Counted from the first letter of the stretch, positions 13,701 through 26,183 are shown. The stretch: DNA of 64,000 bases from Dioscorea cayenensis subsp. rotundata (GCF_009730915.1 NC_052489.1:186001-250000), one strand, 5' to 3'. A program made the numbers and translations. Notes: generated by a model from the letters alone, not told the origin.

Positions 13701-15546
13701 TTCTGAATCAGTTTGTGTAAAAAGTATATCATTCTGAGTTCATGTCATATCCATGATTCTTGGAATTCAATGCCACCACAGTTGGCATGCTTAATTTACT
13801 TCTTAAACAGGATGCTTGTTTTTCATTCATAACTCAGGCTTTTGTTCACAAACCTGGGTGGTGAACGCCGCTTTGCGTCAATAGTTGCAAAGAGACTAGA
13901 ATCCCTAGGTGCCTTAACACAAGGAGATAGAAGGTGAGGTTATTCTGAACTGGATACTTTCTTGGAATATGTATCCTACTTAAATTCGATGCTATTATTC
14001 ATGTTACCAATTCATCTATACAGGGCTGGGCCATCTCTGAGCGCTTTTAATTATGATAGCTACTTTGGGAAGAAGGCCCTTATGATGATGTATAGGGGGA
14101 TAATGGAGCAGGTTCAGAATTTGATCTTTGCTCAGAATACTCTTGTTGCAGAGATATGCTCATTTTTTAGTTTTTCAGGACCCTCTGCCAGTTGTCCCAC
14201 CTGGATGTTCTTCTGAAAATCCAGTTACCATTCAGGAGTTCATCATGAAGGCAAAAGCTGCTCTGGTATCAGTAGGAATCATCAGGGATACAGTTCTTGG
14301 CAAGTACTTGTGATGGTCTATTTTTTATTTGTTTAATTTGGAAAAACTTAACTAACATGTATTACATTTTATGTTGTGTGTCACCTTGGTATTTATATAA
14401 GGCAGACGACATATGATTTTAATGCTTGATTAAATCAATTGTATAAATTTGATACAACTTATTTGCAAATGCACGTATCTACACTATATCTATTTAGAGC
14501 ATGGATAAAGATTGATATTTTTCAGCTATTAATTGCACATGACATTAGAATTTGTGCTAGTGGGTTTCAATTTGACGATTTCAGGTTCATGTTGATTTTT
14601 CTTAATTGCGCTAGCCTTGATCAGATAGTTTTTACAGGATTCTCCTAACTGTCTTTATCATTTTAAAGCTAAATATTTCATACTGATCCATTAATACGCT
14701 TGCACTTAAAAAATGACATCTTAGGAATTTTTTTTTGGCTTTTGGAATTCCTAAGAATATCAGGCACTGGAGGGAGTTTCCTGCTGTCTTCAAAGATTAT
14801 TCTTTTCTCTGTTTCAAGTCAAAGGATAACATGTGCTTTGACGCAGGCAATGGAAAGGATGCTGGCAAGGTTTCTGGTCGGATAGTGGACTCTGATATGC
14901 ATGATGTTGGTCGTTTTCTAAATCGTCTTTTAGGGTTGCCTCCTGACATTCAGAACAGGTCTATGATTTGATTTCATGTTCCATAGTTTGGGTAGAAGTT
15001 ATTGTTTAGAATACTCATTGACATTTCTTTGCCAATTTTCAGACTTTTTGAGCTTTTTATTAGTACTCTCGATGTGCTTGTGGATAATGCACGTAGTGAA
15101 GGACAGTTTGACTCTGGAATTGTTGATGTTAAAGCTAACACTATCGAACTGCAGGGACTACCAAAGGTACTATCATCAAGATTATTTATTAATAAAAATT
15201 CATTTACGTACTTGTATATTGCATCTGCAGACGGTCCATGTCGATGAATTGTCTGGTGCTTCCACTGTATTGTTCACCTTTACTGTCAATCGTGGGATCA
15301 CCTGGGAGGTAGAAATTCCTACAAAATATACTTTTTTCTTCAATCCATATTTGTTAAGTACTCCCAAGATCAATAATGATTTCTATATTTGACCATTATA
15401 GTTTGCTAAAGACTTACTTGATGAGAAGCAAAAGGGTGGACTTAGTTGCAATCCAGATGGTTTTTATGAGTCCAAGAGGGAATGGATGGGAAGGAGACAC
15501 TTTATTTTAGCATTTGAAGGGTAGGCGGTCTTTTTTCATACCTTTT

Positions 15547-15598
<52 letters not shown>

Positions 15599-17524
15599 CT
15601 TTTCTTTTTCTTTTTTTTTTTATAAATACCATTGTTTGGCTTTACCATGATTTGGGATCCTCATTATGCTCTCATAATATGATACTAGACAGATATTTAC
15701 ATGTTACTTTAATATGAGAACTTTTGAATAAGCATTTTTGTTCAGTTTGATTTGCTGTTATATCTCCAAATGTTGGTGGGAAAATTAATCTGCTTTTCTT
15801 CTATTTTTCCTCACAGTTCAACTCCAGGAGTTTTCAAAATATTTCGGCCTGCTGTTGGTGAAGCACTAAGGTAGAAAGAATGGTGATCATACTTTTTACC
15901 CCCTTCAAGATTCTTCATTTTAAAAGTCAAGTCTCATGACCCTATTTCCTTCTCTCCAGGGAAATGCCTTTGGCTGAGTTGAAAAGCAAGTACAGGAAGG
16001 TTTCTTCAATAGAGAAAGCTAGTAAAGGCTGGGAAGATGAATATGATGTTTCATCTAAACAGGTGCTTGTCTTATTTATTGTTTATTTGTTGCAGTTTAT
16101 GTAGCTTTTAAAAACTCCATTAGTCACTTCCTTGCTATTACTTGTTTATCGGATTAAAGTGCATCGCCAGGTCAAAGTTTTTGAGCTAATTTGTTCCTCC
16201 TTTTTTGTCTGAAGTTATGCTTAAATTGATTAGATCACCGTTTAATTAGAACTATACTCTTATTGCCATTATACAACTTTTTGTATTCATATTGTAGTGT
16301 ATGCATGGCCCAAAATGCAAAGTTGGCAGCTATTGTACAGTAGGGAGAAGATTACAAGAGGTGAATGTTTTGGGTGGACTTATTTTTCCTGTGTGGGGAG
16401 CTATCGAAAAGGCCCTTTCTAAGCAGGTACCTGTTTCTGCTTCTGGTACATTGGCTTTTCTTCGTCATCACTATTTCTGCACTGTTATTTTCTTCTATTC
16501 ATATCTTTGGTTTTCAGCTGCTTCAAATTTCTACAGCTTTTTCTATTCTCTTACACAAGTTCTTGACATTTTCTTTAGATCATCAAATTGGTTCTTAATG
16601 CTTTTGGAATATTAGTGTGAAAGGATCAACTAACTTTTAGTGGAAGCAATATGTTTATACTTCAGTGTGAGATTGCTCTTATGTTTGATCATTTTAAGTG
16701 GCTAAATTCTACTTACTTTCAGTTGGTTGATTAGCGGACTTAATTCTTAGTCCTTTTTGTTGGGCAAATCCATTAATCTTTATGGCTTTCCCCAACTTTA
16801 GTCATTAAGTCTTTTAAAGGAGTATTTTCAATTTGGTATTTTACTGGTTGTACTGCTCATAATAAGCAGAACATCATTAATTGAAAAATCAACTTGGTTT
16901 AACAGTTTTTGGGAAAAATTGGTATCCCATCAGGGGTATGGCATGCCTTTTCTTTTTATTGTTTCTTTTCCTTTGCTTTTGTGGCTAAATGCTTGCTAGT
17001 GCATGATTAATTCGAGTAAAATTTGGGTATACCTGTAATTGAGATGCAAAATTTCATTTTCTTTACCCTACTGATATTGTTGGCCATATCAAAGCACATG
17101 CCAATTAAGTGTTTTAAATTTCTTACAGGCTCGTCAAAGCCATAAGAGGATACGTGTTGTGCGCCTAGAGACAACAAGTGATCATCAGCGGATTGTTGGG
17201 CTTCTTATTCCAAATGCAGCTGTTGAGTCCGTGCTGCAAGGTGTGTTCAACTCAACTATATTTGAGTCCACAATCTTGAGCTTTTGCAACTTTTATTTAT
17301 TTTATTTTATTTATTTATTTATTTATTTTGCAAATAAATAAAATCCATTTTCCCCATGATTTCATTATTTCCCTTAGAGATGGTATCAATCTTTCATGTG
17401 AATTAACAATCTTGGTTGGTTTGCTTCATACATGAAATTCATCTTGTTGATTTCACATGCTCACTGCTATAGCTTTTGTTTTCATGTGCCAGATTTATCA
17501 TGGATTCACCAGATTGATGATTGA
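3584..17524 (+). CDS. FGT1: FORGETTER1 / Strawberry notch-type helicase-like co-regulator
   Basis: Complete gene, 32 exons, about 1252 aa (Arabidopsis FGT1 is about 1295). Exons: 3584-4006, 4899-4964, 5122-5295, 5400-5530, 5711-5787, 6281-6462, 6622-6699, 7242-7374, 7772-7832, 7913-7994, 8377-8505, 8618-8761, 8925-9024, 9101-9232, 9875-9945, 10027-10199, 10285-10378, 11446-11543, 11618-11753, 11886-11992, 13838-13933, 14024-14111, 14179-14299, 14847-14958, 15043-15166, 15231-15308, 15402-15520, 15817-15870, 15960-16062, 16298-16426, 17129-17240, 17493-17524. Two LSD1-type zinc fingers (C26/C29/C44/C47 and C83/C86/C101/C104) precede the helicase core: Walker A with GKGRT at 244-248, DECHK at 350-354, SATGASE, a PHD finger at about 654-698, and motif [11 protein letters not shown] at 849-857. 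Known family role: nuclear; FGT1 associates with SWI/SNF and ISWI remodellers and sustains heat-memory gene expression. The intron after exon 23 uses a GC donor. The last exon has 32 nt. Confidence 0.95.
7708..7740 (+). repeat. (TC)n microsatellite in FGT1 intron
   Basis: About 16 TC units, directly upstream of exon 9 and serving as part of its polypyrimidine tract region. Confidence 0.9.
11993..13837 (+). other. Longest FGT1 intron (1.85 kb), no nested gene seen
   Basis: Intron between exon 20 (helicase motif VI) and exon 21. AT-rich, especially 12430-13010. It has ordinary GT and AG borders (ATAG|GTAGA and CTCAG|G). No open frame, tandem array or recognisable transposon end was found in it. 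Confidence 0.6.
14300..14846 (+). other. GC-AG intron in FGT1 (intron 23)
   Basis: Exon 23 ends ...GTTCTTG and the next bases are GCAAGT. The matching acceptor is ...ACGCAG at 14846. Joining there gives LGNGKD, which fits the family sequence and keeps phase (1 nt + 2 nt). No GT near 14300 gives the same reading. GC-AG introns are a known minor class, and the rest of the donor (AAGT) is strong. Confidence 0.8.
15551..15594 (+). repeat. (TC)n microsatellite in FGT1 intron
   Basis: About 22 TC units followed by a T-rich tract, in the intron between exons 27 and 28. Confidence 0.9.
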
Positions 17525-18872
17525 CATGCACAGCAGAATCCATAGTTCAATTTATTCTGATCAAGTTTTGAAATGACTAGAGGAAAAAAAAACTACAAAT
17601 ATAACTAGCGCAATCCAGCTGTGTCCCTGCGCATTTTGTCACTGAGATCCAGCATTACTGGAAGTCAAGTTACCCTTCCCTTAAGAGCTTCAGTTGTGTC
17701 TTGGGAGAAGGGGGGAGGGGGGCCCCTTCAAAGCCGAGGAGGGTTACTTAACAGTTAACGTATTGCCCTGTAATATTTGAGAGCTTACCACCGTGTAAGA
17801 AGTTAGTACCACCAATTCATCACCAGCCTTAGCGAGCGGAATAGGCGGTGCTGGGCAGGCCAATATTCTTCAGAAGCCTGTGGTTCGGGCATTGAGGGGG
17901 TTACTGATTACTTTGATCATAGCACTCCCTGTTTTGTATGTAGTATCACCTCAACAAATACTCTTTTTAATTTTTCTGTATATTGGTGTTCATGCCTCGA
18001 TCAATTACGAGTAAGTTTTACCAGCTCCAACTTATTTTTCAAAAGATCTTTTATGGTAGTAATTTTTATATATATATATATATATATAGCTCTTTTTCAG
18101 ATGTCCCATCTCATCCAATTATGTAAACTTGACTCTATTTTTGTGTTTCATTGAAACAATCTTATCTGTTAGTTTCCACTTTCCACCACCTTGTGGACCA
18201 ACAATCTTTTAATTAAATCAAGAATTATTTTAAATAACTACAGACAAAATAAATTAAGAGTTCTGTTTCTTTTTTTGCTTACAGGGCTAAACATATTTAT
18301 ATAGTACTAGAAATGAGGGGGCAAGGATATTGTGTTTTTTTTTTTAAATAAAAAATAAAAAATAAAAAATAAACTTTTTTTTTAATGATAAATCATGCTG
18401 AGTTAAAGAGGATGAAAATCCAATTAAAAAATAATTACAACAAATTATATTATAAATTTCAATAGAAAAAAGTAAAATATAAAACAAAGGTCATATTTAT
18501 CTTTCTGTTTCTCAAAGCTACATCGAATTAGGAAACCATTGCCAATCGAGTCGAGTGACTGTGATTCAACTCAAGTGTCGTGTGTGGTCCGCCTAGAGAG
18601 AGACCCACAGTCCACGGTTCACACTTCAAATGCCGAGAGAGTGAGAGAGTGAGACTTCATCCTCGTCATCGTCCCTGCTAGCGACGTGGAGCCCACTGTC
18701 TTCTTTTGTTATTCTAATTATTCTATAAATATCGAACCTCTTCTTCCCTTTTTTTTGTTTCCCTTATTTCGCTGTCTTCTTCTTTCGCGGGCTCTGCTTT
18801 TTTCCTCTCTCGTCTCCTCACCCACCCAACCCAATCCCACTTCTTTCTTTACATCTAAGAACCCTAACTCTA

Positions 18873-18874
<2 letters not shown>
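17525..18874. other. Intergenic: FGT1 3' flank and MOM1-like promoter
   Basis: No gene recognised. 17700-17730 has a G-rich run with GGGGGGAGGGGGG, and a TA dinucleotide tract lies at about 18068-18089. 18330-18480 is AT-rich with repeated AAATAAAA. 18540-18860 becomes C/T-rich and is the likely promoter and start of the leader of the next gene. No convincing TATA box position was chosen. Confidence 0.5.

Positions 18875-18914
<40 letters not shown>
18875..18914 (+). repeat. (CT)n tract in the MOM1-like 5' leader
   Basis: About 20 CT units followed within ten bases by AAACCCTA (18923-18930), a telo-box-like motif common in plant 5' leaders. CT tracts near transcription starts are frequent in plants; any regulatory role here is inference. 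Confidence 0.8.
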
Positions 18915-18916
<2 letters not shown>

Positions 18917-18948
18917 ATCCCCAAACCCTAGAATCATCACTCGCCGTG

Positions 18949-19093
18949 GTATCTCTTTCCCCCCTTCCCTTTTTTTTTCTTCTGTTTTTGTTTTTTTGGG
19001 GGGTTTTTGTAGTTGGTATTTCTTCAAGAGACTTGCTTTGCAGCATTGTTGCTAACCTGTTTCTTGTGTTGATTTTTCGCGTTTAATCTGCAG
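18949..19093 (+). other. Probable 5'UTR intron of the MOM1-like gene
   Basis: A donor GCCGTG|GTATCT at 18949 and an acceptor ATCTGCAG at 19093 enclose a T-rich stretch in the untranslated leader, 64 bp before the chosen start codon. Inferred from splice consensus only. Confidence 0.5.
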
Positions 19094-19156
19094 GTCTTCG
19101 GCTAGGTTTACCTACAGGGAAAGCTTGACTGCTTAATCTCTACTGTTGCTGCTTCA

Positions 19157-22100
19157 ATGGCTTTTAACTCAAGCAACCAAGGTTATACTCGTGTTTTTTT
19201 TTCTTTCTCTTGTTGTTTGAGTATACCGGACAATATCTTGTGGTTTTCTATTTGTGTTTCATGTTTGATGACTTCTTTTTCCCCTTTTTCACTCAGCAGC
19301 ACACTGTGCTTTCACTTTTCAGAGTTTGTTTGAGGATTGAGATGAAGGGAGAGATAAAGAACATAGTTAAGTCAATGAAAAAGAGTAAATTAATATTCAT
19401 AAAATTTTTTAAATTAATTATTAGCAGAACCATTAATAACTCAAGTTAGTTCTCAATTTAGTTTGGTATTAATAAATACAACCACAAAGATAGTAGAAAA
19501 TTTATAGCTTGAGTAGATCCTCATTGTTACGTTAAAGTGTGTTACTCTGTTGTTCAGCAGAGTCTCAATTCCAAAAGGATACTCTAGTGGCAAGTTGCTA
19601 TTGATTGCGACCTCTCTTTGGAAATGAAATATTTGATTTTTGTCTCTCTTGTTTTCTGCCCTTCACTTTCCTTTTATTTCCAAAGTTTTCTTTTTGGTCT
19701 TTTTATCAATGTCTTCATCTTGTGCTTACATTGATTTATGGACTTATTTCTTGTTTTCAAATGGGATCTGGGATCTGGCCTGCATATTTTCTTTTAACAA
19801 TTCATATTGATCTTCTACTGTGCTTGTGCACATTGTTTTCTGCTCTTGGGACAGTTTAAGGGCTTTGCTGAATTCATACATCACAGGACTAGTTTGACCT
19901 TTAAGATTCTCATCCTCAAATCTACACATATTTATTTGATTGTTTTCACTGCTTACTTTTGCCATTGACATGCAAGTGATATCCAAAACTTTCCTTGTTT
20001 TAAGGTCACCTTGGTGCTTCAAAGAGATGTAAGTGTAAACTTGGTTTCATAAAGTCTAATAAGTTCTTGAGTTTATCCAATCTTGCCAAAGAAAATGGAT
20101 TACTAGGTTCACTGAGTTGAAACCTTGTTAATCAGATCTTATTTGACATCTGATCTGCAGCAATCATTATGGAACCAGATGTTGCTTCTGGTCAATCTCA
20201 TTCCCAGCTTCTCAAAGAGATTGAATCATGGAAAGCGGAACTCCTGACGAAACGGATTGATTTGGTTGAGAAAACTTGTGAGCAAAGAATTGAATTACTG
20301 CTTCAGAATCAACTAGAAGAGGTTACAGAATTCTGCAGGTATAGGGAAGCAGAAAGGGTGAAATTACAGAAAGCACATGATATGGATTTGGACCGTATGC
20401 AAGCTCTGCGTATCGATACTTATGTTAAAATTAATAAGATGAACTTATTGCATGAGAAGTTTTTGGTAAAATTGGACGCATTTGATCATCACATGAAGGG
20501 CCAGCGTAGGAAACTTATTGTCAAACAGTTAGATGCAAGGGCTAAGGAAGGGCGGTTGCGTGATCGTTGGTTGGAAGATGTTAAAGCTGGTAGACTCTCA
20601 GAGACTTTTGATGAACTTGCTTTATCTGGTACTGGATTTTGTCTGGAACGGTTCAAGTATGGTGAGAGTGATGGAGTTGGCGATGAATGCCCTGGGAGCA
20701 AATTGCGCGACTCTGGTCTTTCTTTAGGCAAGCAGAGTGCTGATAAAGTTTCAACTGGATCAGCAGAACGTGCTGACATTTGTGGAAGTTATACCAAAGC
20801 TTCCATAAATTCTACAAATGAAAGTGCAGCAGAGGCACCTACCGAACCTGGAAAGTTTGTTTCTCATTCCTGTAGTTTGGGTGCAGCAGAAACAATCGTT
20901 CAACCTATTAAAACCGCTGAAGTTTTGGAAATTGGTACTAATACGACAAAATGTGACGCTTCCCATCAGACTGAGACCCTATTGTCTTCTTTTGTCGTGA
21001 TAGATGCGGCAGTACACAAGCGTGATGCATTTATTTCTAATTCAGAAGCAGTCACTGAAGCTGGAATTGCTGTTGAAGCTAAGTCATCTCATTCTGAATT
21101 GGGTGGCGTAAGTAATCTACTTAATGAGTTTGATGCTATCCCTTCTAGATTAGTGACACCACCACCAGTTGACAAGCCCGATGAGATGGGAACTTCATTA
21201 TTGTCATCTTGTGTCAGGAATAAAGCAGACTCTAAGCATGATTCAGTGGTTTTTAGCTCTCAAGGAACAGATGGAGTCTGCATCCCCATTGTAAACAATA
21301 TACTTCAATTAGATGGCATAAATGCAGCATCAGATGAAGTTGAAGAAATCCAGCCTAAACTAATGGCAAAAGCAAGAGTTGACAATCCTCTCGAGACTCA
21401 AACTCCTTCTTCACCAATAATCAGGAGTTCAGCAGTTAATGAGCTTGATATTATCACTAACGCAGAGGCAAACTCTGGAGTTGGCATGGTCCTTGACAAT
21501 GTAACTCTTTCATCATCATCAAATAAGGAAAAGGTGGTATCCTGTGATTATGAGCCAACTCCTGCCAAACCAGGAGCAGCATCAGGAGTCGGCAGTCCTG
21601 TTGAATGTGAGTCTCCATCTCTATCCACTGTTAGAGATGCAACAGTCAATGGGGTTGGTGCCTCTGTTACTAATTTGGAATTAACAAATATAGTTGGGAT
21701 ACCGCGTGAGGAGAAGATTCTGCATTTGTCAGATGCGACAAATGTAGCAGCAGACAAACCTAATGCGGTTAACATTGAACTGGGACCTGCTGCTGAATTT
21801 GATGGCGAGCTTGATAATGTGGTTACTGATTTGGAAGCGGCAAACAGGGTTCGTGTGCCTCTTGTGACAAAGAGTTTGCATCCATCAGATGCGACAAATG
21901 CAGCAGCAAACGTACCTAACGAAACAATTGACTCTATCTTGGAGCCAACTGCTAGAATGGAAACAACCTTCGGAGCTGAGATGCCACCTGCATCTGATGC
22001 CATGTTTGCAGCAGCTGGCAAATTTGATGCAATTTATACTTCCTCTGCGGGGAGACAACTTAATAATCCGCAATATCAATGTGTGTATTCTGATAGTGCT

Positions 22101-24280
22101 TTTTTGACATCCCTTCCTCTACAAAGTCAAATAGAGGTCCCTTCCTCGAGCCAAGTCTGGCCAAGCTTTGCATTAGAAAACCCTATGGCATCTAATCAGG
22201 TACACATGTCTGGCCAAACTTATTTTGCATCAGGTTTTAAGTAGGAAGATCTTATATGCATTTGCTTGTAAATCCTAAGTTTAAATGAGCCTGCTAACTT
22301 ATTGACAAAATTGAAAAACAAATGTAAAAGCATGAAAACTGGTGTGCATGTCTCAAAGATATTCAAAGTATATTAGAAGTATGGATGCATAGTTAGTAAT
22401 TTTGCTTTATCAAAGAGAGGAACGGGTAGCTATAAAATTATATAAACTTACCTAATGATGTAACATAAAGCGTCTTTTATTAGATCAAGTTAAACATAGC
22501 ATTTTGACAAGTTCTGGGAAATCATTCCCCAAAAAATTCTTACTATGCGTGGCATATTTGGCTGTGGCCAATTAGTTTTGGAGGCGTACCTTCTGCTGCA
22601 AAAGTTGAGGGCGAAGTTCTGGAGTTTTGGGGGAGCTCCTCTAATCCTTAACAACTACTTGGGTATGCATGGAATTATGATTGTTTAGGAAGTGTCTTGG
22701 AATTTGTTATAATAAACCGGAAACACTGTGTGTTGGGTGAGGTGGTCCTAGTTTCCTATCTCCGGAAATAAGACAGAACTGTGCATTTTCTTACGGGAAT
22801 GGTGTAATTGACAAAGTATAACATATTCTGGAAATTTTGCCTGACCAGGCTCTGGATGCTAGCAACCAAGAATGTGGCATCAATAACAGACCGGTGGTTG
22901 ACCAAGAGTTATCTCCTCTACCAAGCATGTTTCCTGCATTGAGGTCTATTATTTCTGAGCCTTCCCAAGCACCGCAAATCAATCATAATTTGGTGGGATC
23001 AGGTTGTTTTCAACTGAACCATCCCACACCTAATGAAACAGAACATGGTGACAATCAAACAAGCGCAACTGAACAAGGACCTTACCAAATTGGTTTTTCA
23101 AATCCAGATATCTCAGAGCCAAACATTGCTTCCCTCTCACAGTTTGAACCATCTAATCAACCATTCTCACAAGCTCCTGTGCAGCCAATGTCTTCACCTG
23201 CTAATATTCCAAGAGAAGGAATGCAATCACAGGACGTTGGAAGCATCTCTTCGGTGTCAGGCAATCTATTGAATGAACTTCAAGCACAACTGAGAATGCA
23301 TCCACAATGTCTGCAATCAAATCCATTTGACAATGAATTGACGAAGATTTCTAAACTGAATGAGGTTTTGAGCCAAATGCATGAAGATAAGGTTTTCCTC
23401 TCGGACCCTTGTATTGAGGCTTCATTATCCTCTCATTTTCAATCCCTTTGTACTTGCCTGATATCTATGCTTTGTCTGACAGAAACAGAAAATCAAATTG
23501 GAATGTGAGAAAGATCTTGAATCTGTCAAGAGGAAGTATGAGGCACTGATTCAGGAGGCTGAGCAAAATTTTGTGCAAGGGAAAAAATTATTTCAGACAA
23601 TATCAGAGAGAGTGAATAACAATATAATTTTAGCAGCACAATTCAGGGACAAATTCTACGAAAGCAAGGGAAGAACTCCTGCCGCATCTTGTGGTATACA
23701 TCTCAGCATTATTCCCTGCTTGTCTGTCTGATTGTATTCTTTCCTTGTCTTGCTCAGCCTTACGTAATTAGTCCTATTTGGTACATGTTGTCCATAGTTA
23801 AAAGTTGATGTTGATAATCTGTCAAATTCTACTTCCTGTACTCGTTTTCCAGGTGCAACGATGACACAGCAGATTCCTCAGGTATGGCAGCAGCCAGCAA
23901 TTCTGCGGCCCTCTTCACCATTAACCTCAGCACCAGCTCCTGCCCGAGCTGGTCTTCCTTCAATGCCTGCAGGTTCTCCTCAGTTAGCAATGCGGCACCA
24001 AGATGCGGCCTTTCCTCATCAAATGTTCCAGTACACTCATCCAATCTTTCCGGGCAATTCAGACAGATGCAACTTCAGCATGGCACTACCTTCACAACCA
24101 CAACCACCAAGTCGGCAAATTGGAAGGGATATCCGATTACCTGCTCCTCATCTCCAATCATCAAGATACCGACCATCATTGCTCACCCCAAGTCAAACAT
24201 CTGGGCTCCAAACTGGCAGTTCAATGGGTCGTGAAAGTACTTGCACCGGCATGGGGCTTGGTGATAATAATATCCTCTAA
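19157..24280 (+). CDS. MOM1-like protein with CMM2 domain but no SNF2/helicase region
   Basis: Five coding exons: 19157-19181, 20161-22199, 22849-23391, 23483-23693, 23853-24280 (stop TAA); 1081 aa. The start was chosen at 19157 because MAFNSSNQ joins in phase to the big exon; 20169 is an internal alternative. Residues about 25-156 form a charged, coiled-coil-like block (LLKEIESWKAELLTKRI onwards). Residues about 300-690 are a serine/alanine-rich linker with degenerate repeats. Residues about 846-935 (NPFDNELTKISKLNEV, then KLECEKDLESVKRKYEALIQ) resemble the MOM1 CMM2 segment, a coiled coil that dimerises and binds PIAL SUMO-ligase-like proteins. The tail is Pro/Gln/Ser-rich. Chromodomain, PHD and SNF2 parts of full MOM1 are absent: a CpG-rich leader and promoter-like sequence precede the start. 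The likely role, by family, is transcriptional silencing in the nucleus; that is inference. Confidence 0.75.
21031..21915 (+). repeat. Degenerate ~50-aa coding repeats in the MOM1-like linker
   Basis: A module of the form I/V-T/S-N/D-x-E ... G-I/M/V occurs at about 21031 (ISNSEAVTEAGIAV), 21452 (ITNAEANSGVGMVL), 21666 (VTNLELTNIVGIPR) and 21822 (VTDLEAANRVRVPL). The last two are tandem with a 156-bp period and both run on into the nearly identical SDATN-AA segment (about 21729 and 21885). A third shorter SDA-AA piece follows at about 21994. In frame throughout, so expansion left the coding sequence intact. Confidence 0.7.
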
Positions 24281-26180
24281 TTCTGAGAATGCGCCCCTTA
24301 TAAACTGTATGTCCAGCAATGCTACATTCTTGTGATGCTGTTCAGGTTGGAGGTTTGCTGGCATTGCCTGCGTCTAGGACTTGATGCTCCAGATCTTAGT
24401 AATTGTTGCAGCAGGTGGTGTCTGCTGATCAAGTTTGGAAAGGGTGATGCTGCGCATCTTCTAACATTTTGCAACATACTTGAGTTTTTGTTTTTATTGT
24501 CTTGTTGTTAAGAAATGCAGGCATGATGCACATGGGGGTAAGTTGCTGTTGTCGTTTGGAATTCTGTTTCTGTTTCATTGTCCCTAATGTATAGACATTA
24601 AGATAAATTTATAGTTAGATGGTAGTGTTCATAGCTGTTGCGTACTGGGCTTTTTTAACTAGAATTTTTATTTTATTTTAAATTATTTATAAAAGTTATT
24701 ATATATATATATATATATTTTTTTTTTTTATAAAATGGATAAATTCACAGGAGAGAAAAATGAACATTCAAATATTCAATCATGCACTCTTACTCCTGGA
24801 TGTGTTCCACTCTGGTAGTAAATCTGAATTTACGTCAAAGACTCGTTATTATTATTATTTTGTTATTATTATTTTATTGAGAGAATTTAAATTTACGATA
24901 ATAAAAGTTTCCCACCTCTTAAATAGTGTTGTGCGGTTGAGTTATAAGCTTGTTGGCATAATTATATAAATTATTTTATTAGCATTCCGAAAACCTGGAT
25001 GGGCGGCCAAGCATTGTTTAAGCTAATCAGCGTTGTGGACCAGGTCTCACGGTGTTGTGTTAACCTACATGGCCACGTGGCCCAAAAATCCCGTCCAATC
25101 TGAATAAAACGCACCGTGGAGCACGCGGAAGAACGCGTGGAAAACCGGCCTGACACGTATCCGTACCGTGTCACATCTTCTCCGCAGATGCTCTCGCGCT
25201 CACTGCTGTCCCACAACACACCTCAACAGATAGACACGTGTACGGTCAGGATATGGGTTTTCTCATGTAGTAGCTTAGTAGTAGCAGCAGTAGTACGTAC
25301 TACTACTAGTAGTAAAACAGCAATAAGAATAATAATAATAATTATATATTATATATTACAAAAAAGGGTGGGACAGCAGGAGGCGGTTGGAAGTGAGTGG
25401 GTGGAGGGGTCCAGCACCGAGTAAGACCCAAACTACACATCTGGCGCGTAAACGTGAAAGGAGAAAGGGCCAAGTGGCTGGGCATAAGCGGTGCACGGCT
25501 CTTGCCCACTAATTTCAAGACAACAGTCACTAGGACGACGGCAGGAAGGACACATTAGCCGCTCTTGAACTCGTTGAAAACTCTTCATTACTTTAAAAGG
25601 GTAAGTAATCCTCTCAATGCTCTCATCCTGCGTGTCACCACGCACCGCGTGTCACGTTGTTTCCTCTCTCTTCCTTGTTTACTCGGAAACATCTCTCTTG
25701 TTTTTCCTTCTTCCCCCTTAACATTCTTATATTTACCTTTAAACTCTTTGTTTTTTTTAAAACTTTTTATATATATAATATATATATATATATATACATA
25801 CGAGCACTTCTTTTGAAAATAATTTTTATATAAATTATATATAAATACACTTTATTAAAAAAATATATATTGTTGAATTATTTATTTTTTTAAAAAAAAA
25901 TTATTTTCTCCAATATTTTGATATGTATATATAAATGGATGAATATCATTGAAATGATGGGGTTAATAGCAAAATAAAATATTGACATTTGAGAGGGGTA
26001 TAATGGAAACTTGATATATTTATTTTTTTAATAGCAGCCATGGGAAGCCGGGGGCGGCGGGCAAAGGCAGTCAAAGCACTCATTGACCACACCGAATGTT
26101 CACTCTCTCTCTCTATCTCTGTTGTTTGCCGCTCCACCCGCAACTTCCTTTTGGTTCCCTCTTTCTCTCTCTAAATCTCT
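24281..26180. other. Intergenic: MOM1-like 3' flank and ERF promoter
   Basis: 24281-24650 is the probable 3'UTR. 24660-24960 and 25740-25960 are AT-rich with TA tracts. 25263-25315 holds an AGT/ACT repeat centred on the palindrome AGTAGTACGTACTACT. 25050-25240 contains several ACGTG/CACGTG-like cores. Near 26080 lies TTGACC, a W-box type core. No gene recognised. Confidence 0.5.
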
Positions 26181-26183
26181 TGG

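Noticed and set aside
24003-24335. Alternative plus-strand frames over the last MOM1-like exon
   Set aside because: The frame continuing from exon 4 (GATMTQQIPQ to the TAA at 24278) keeps phase; the others are overlapping shadows.
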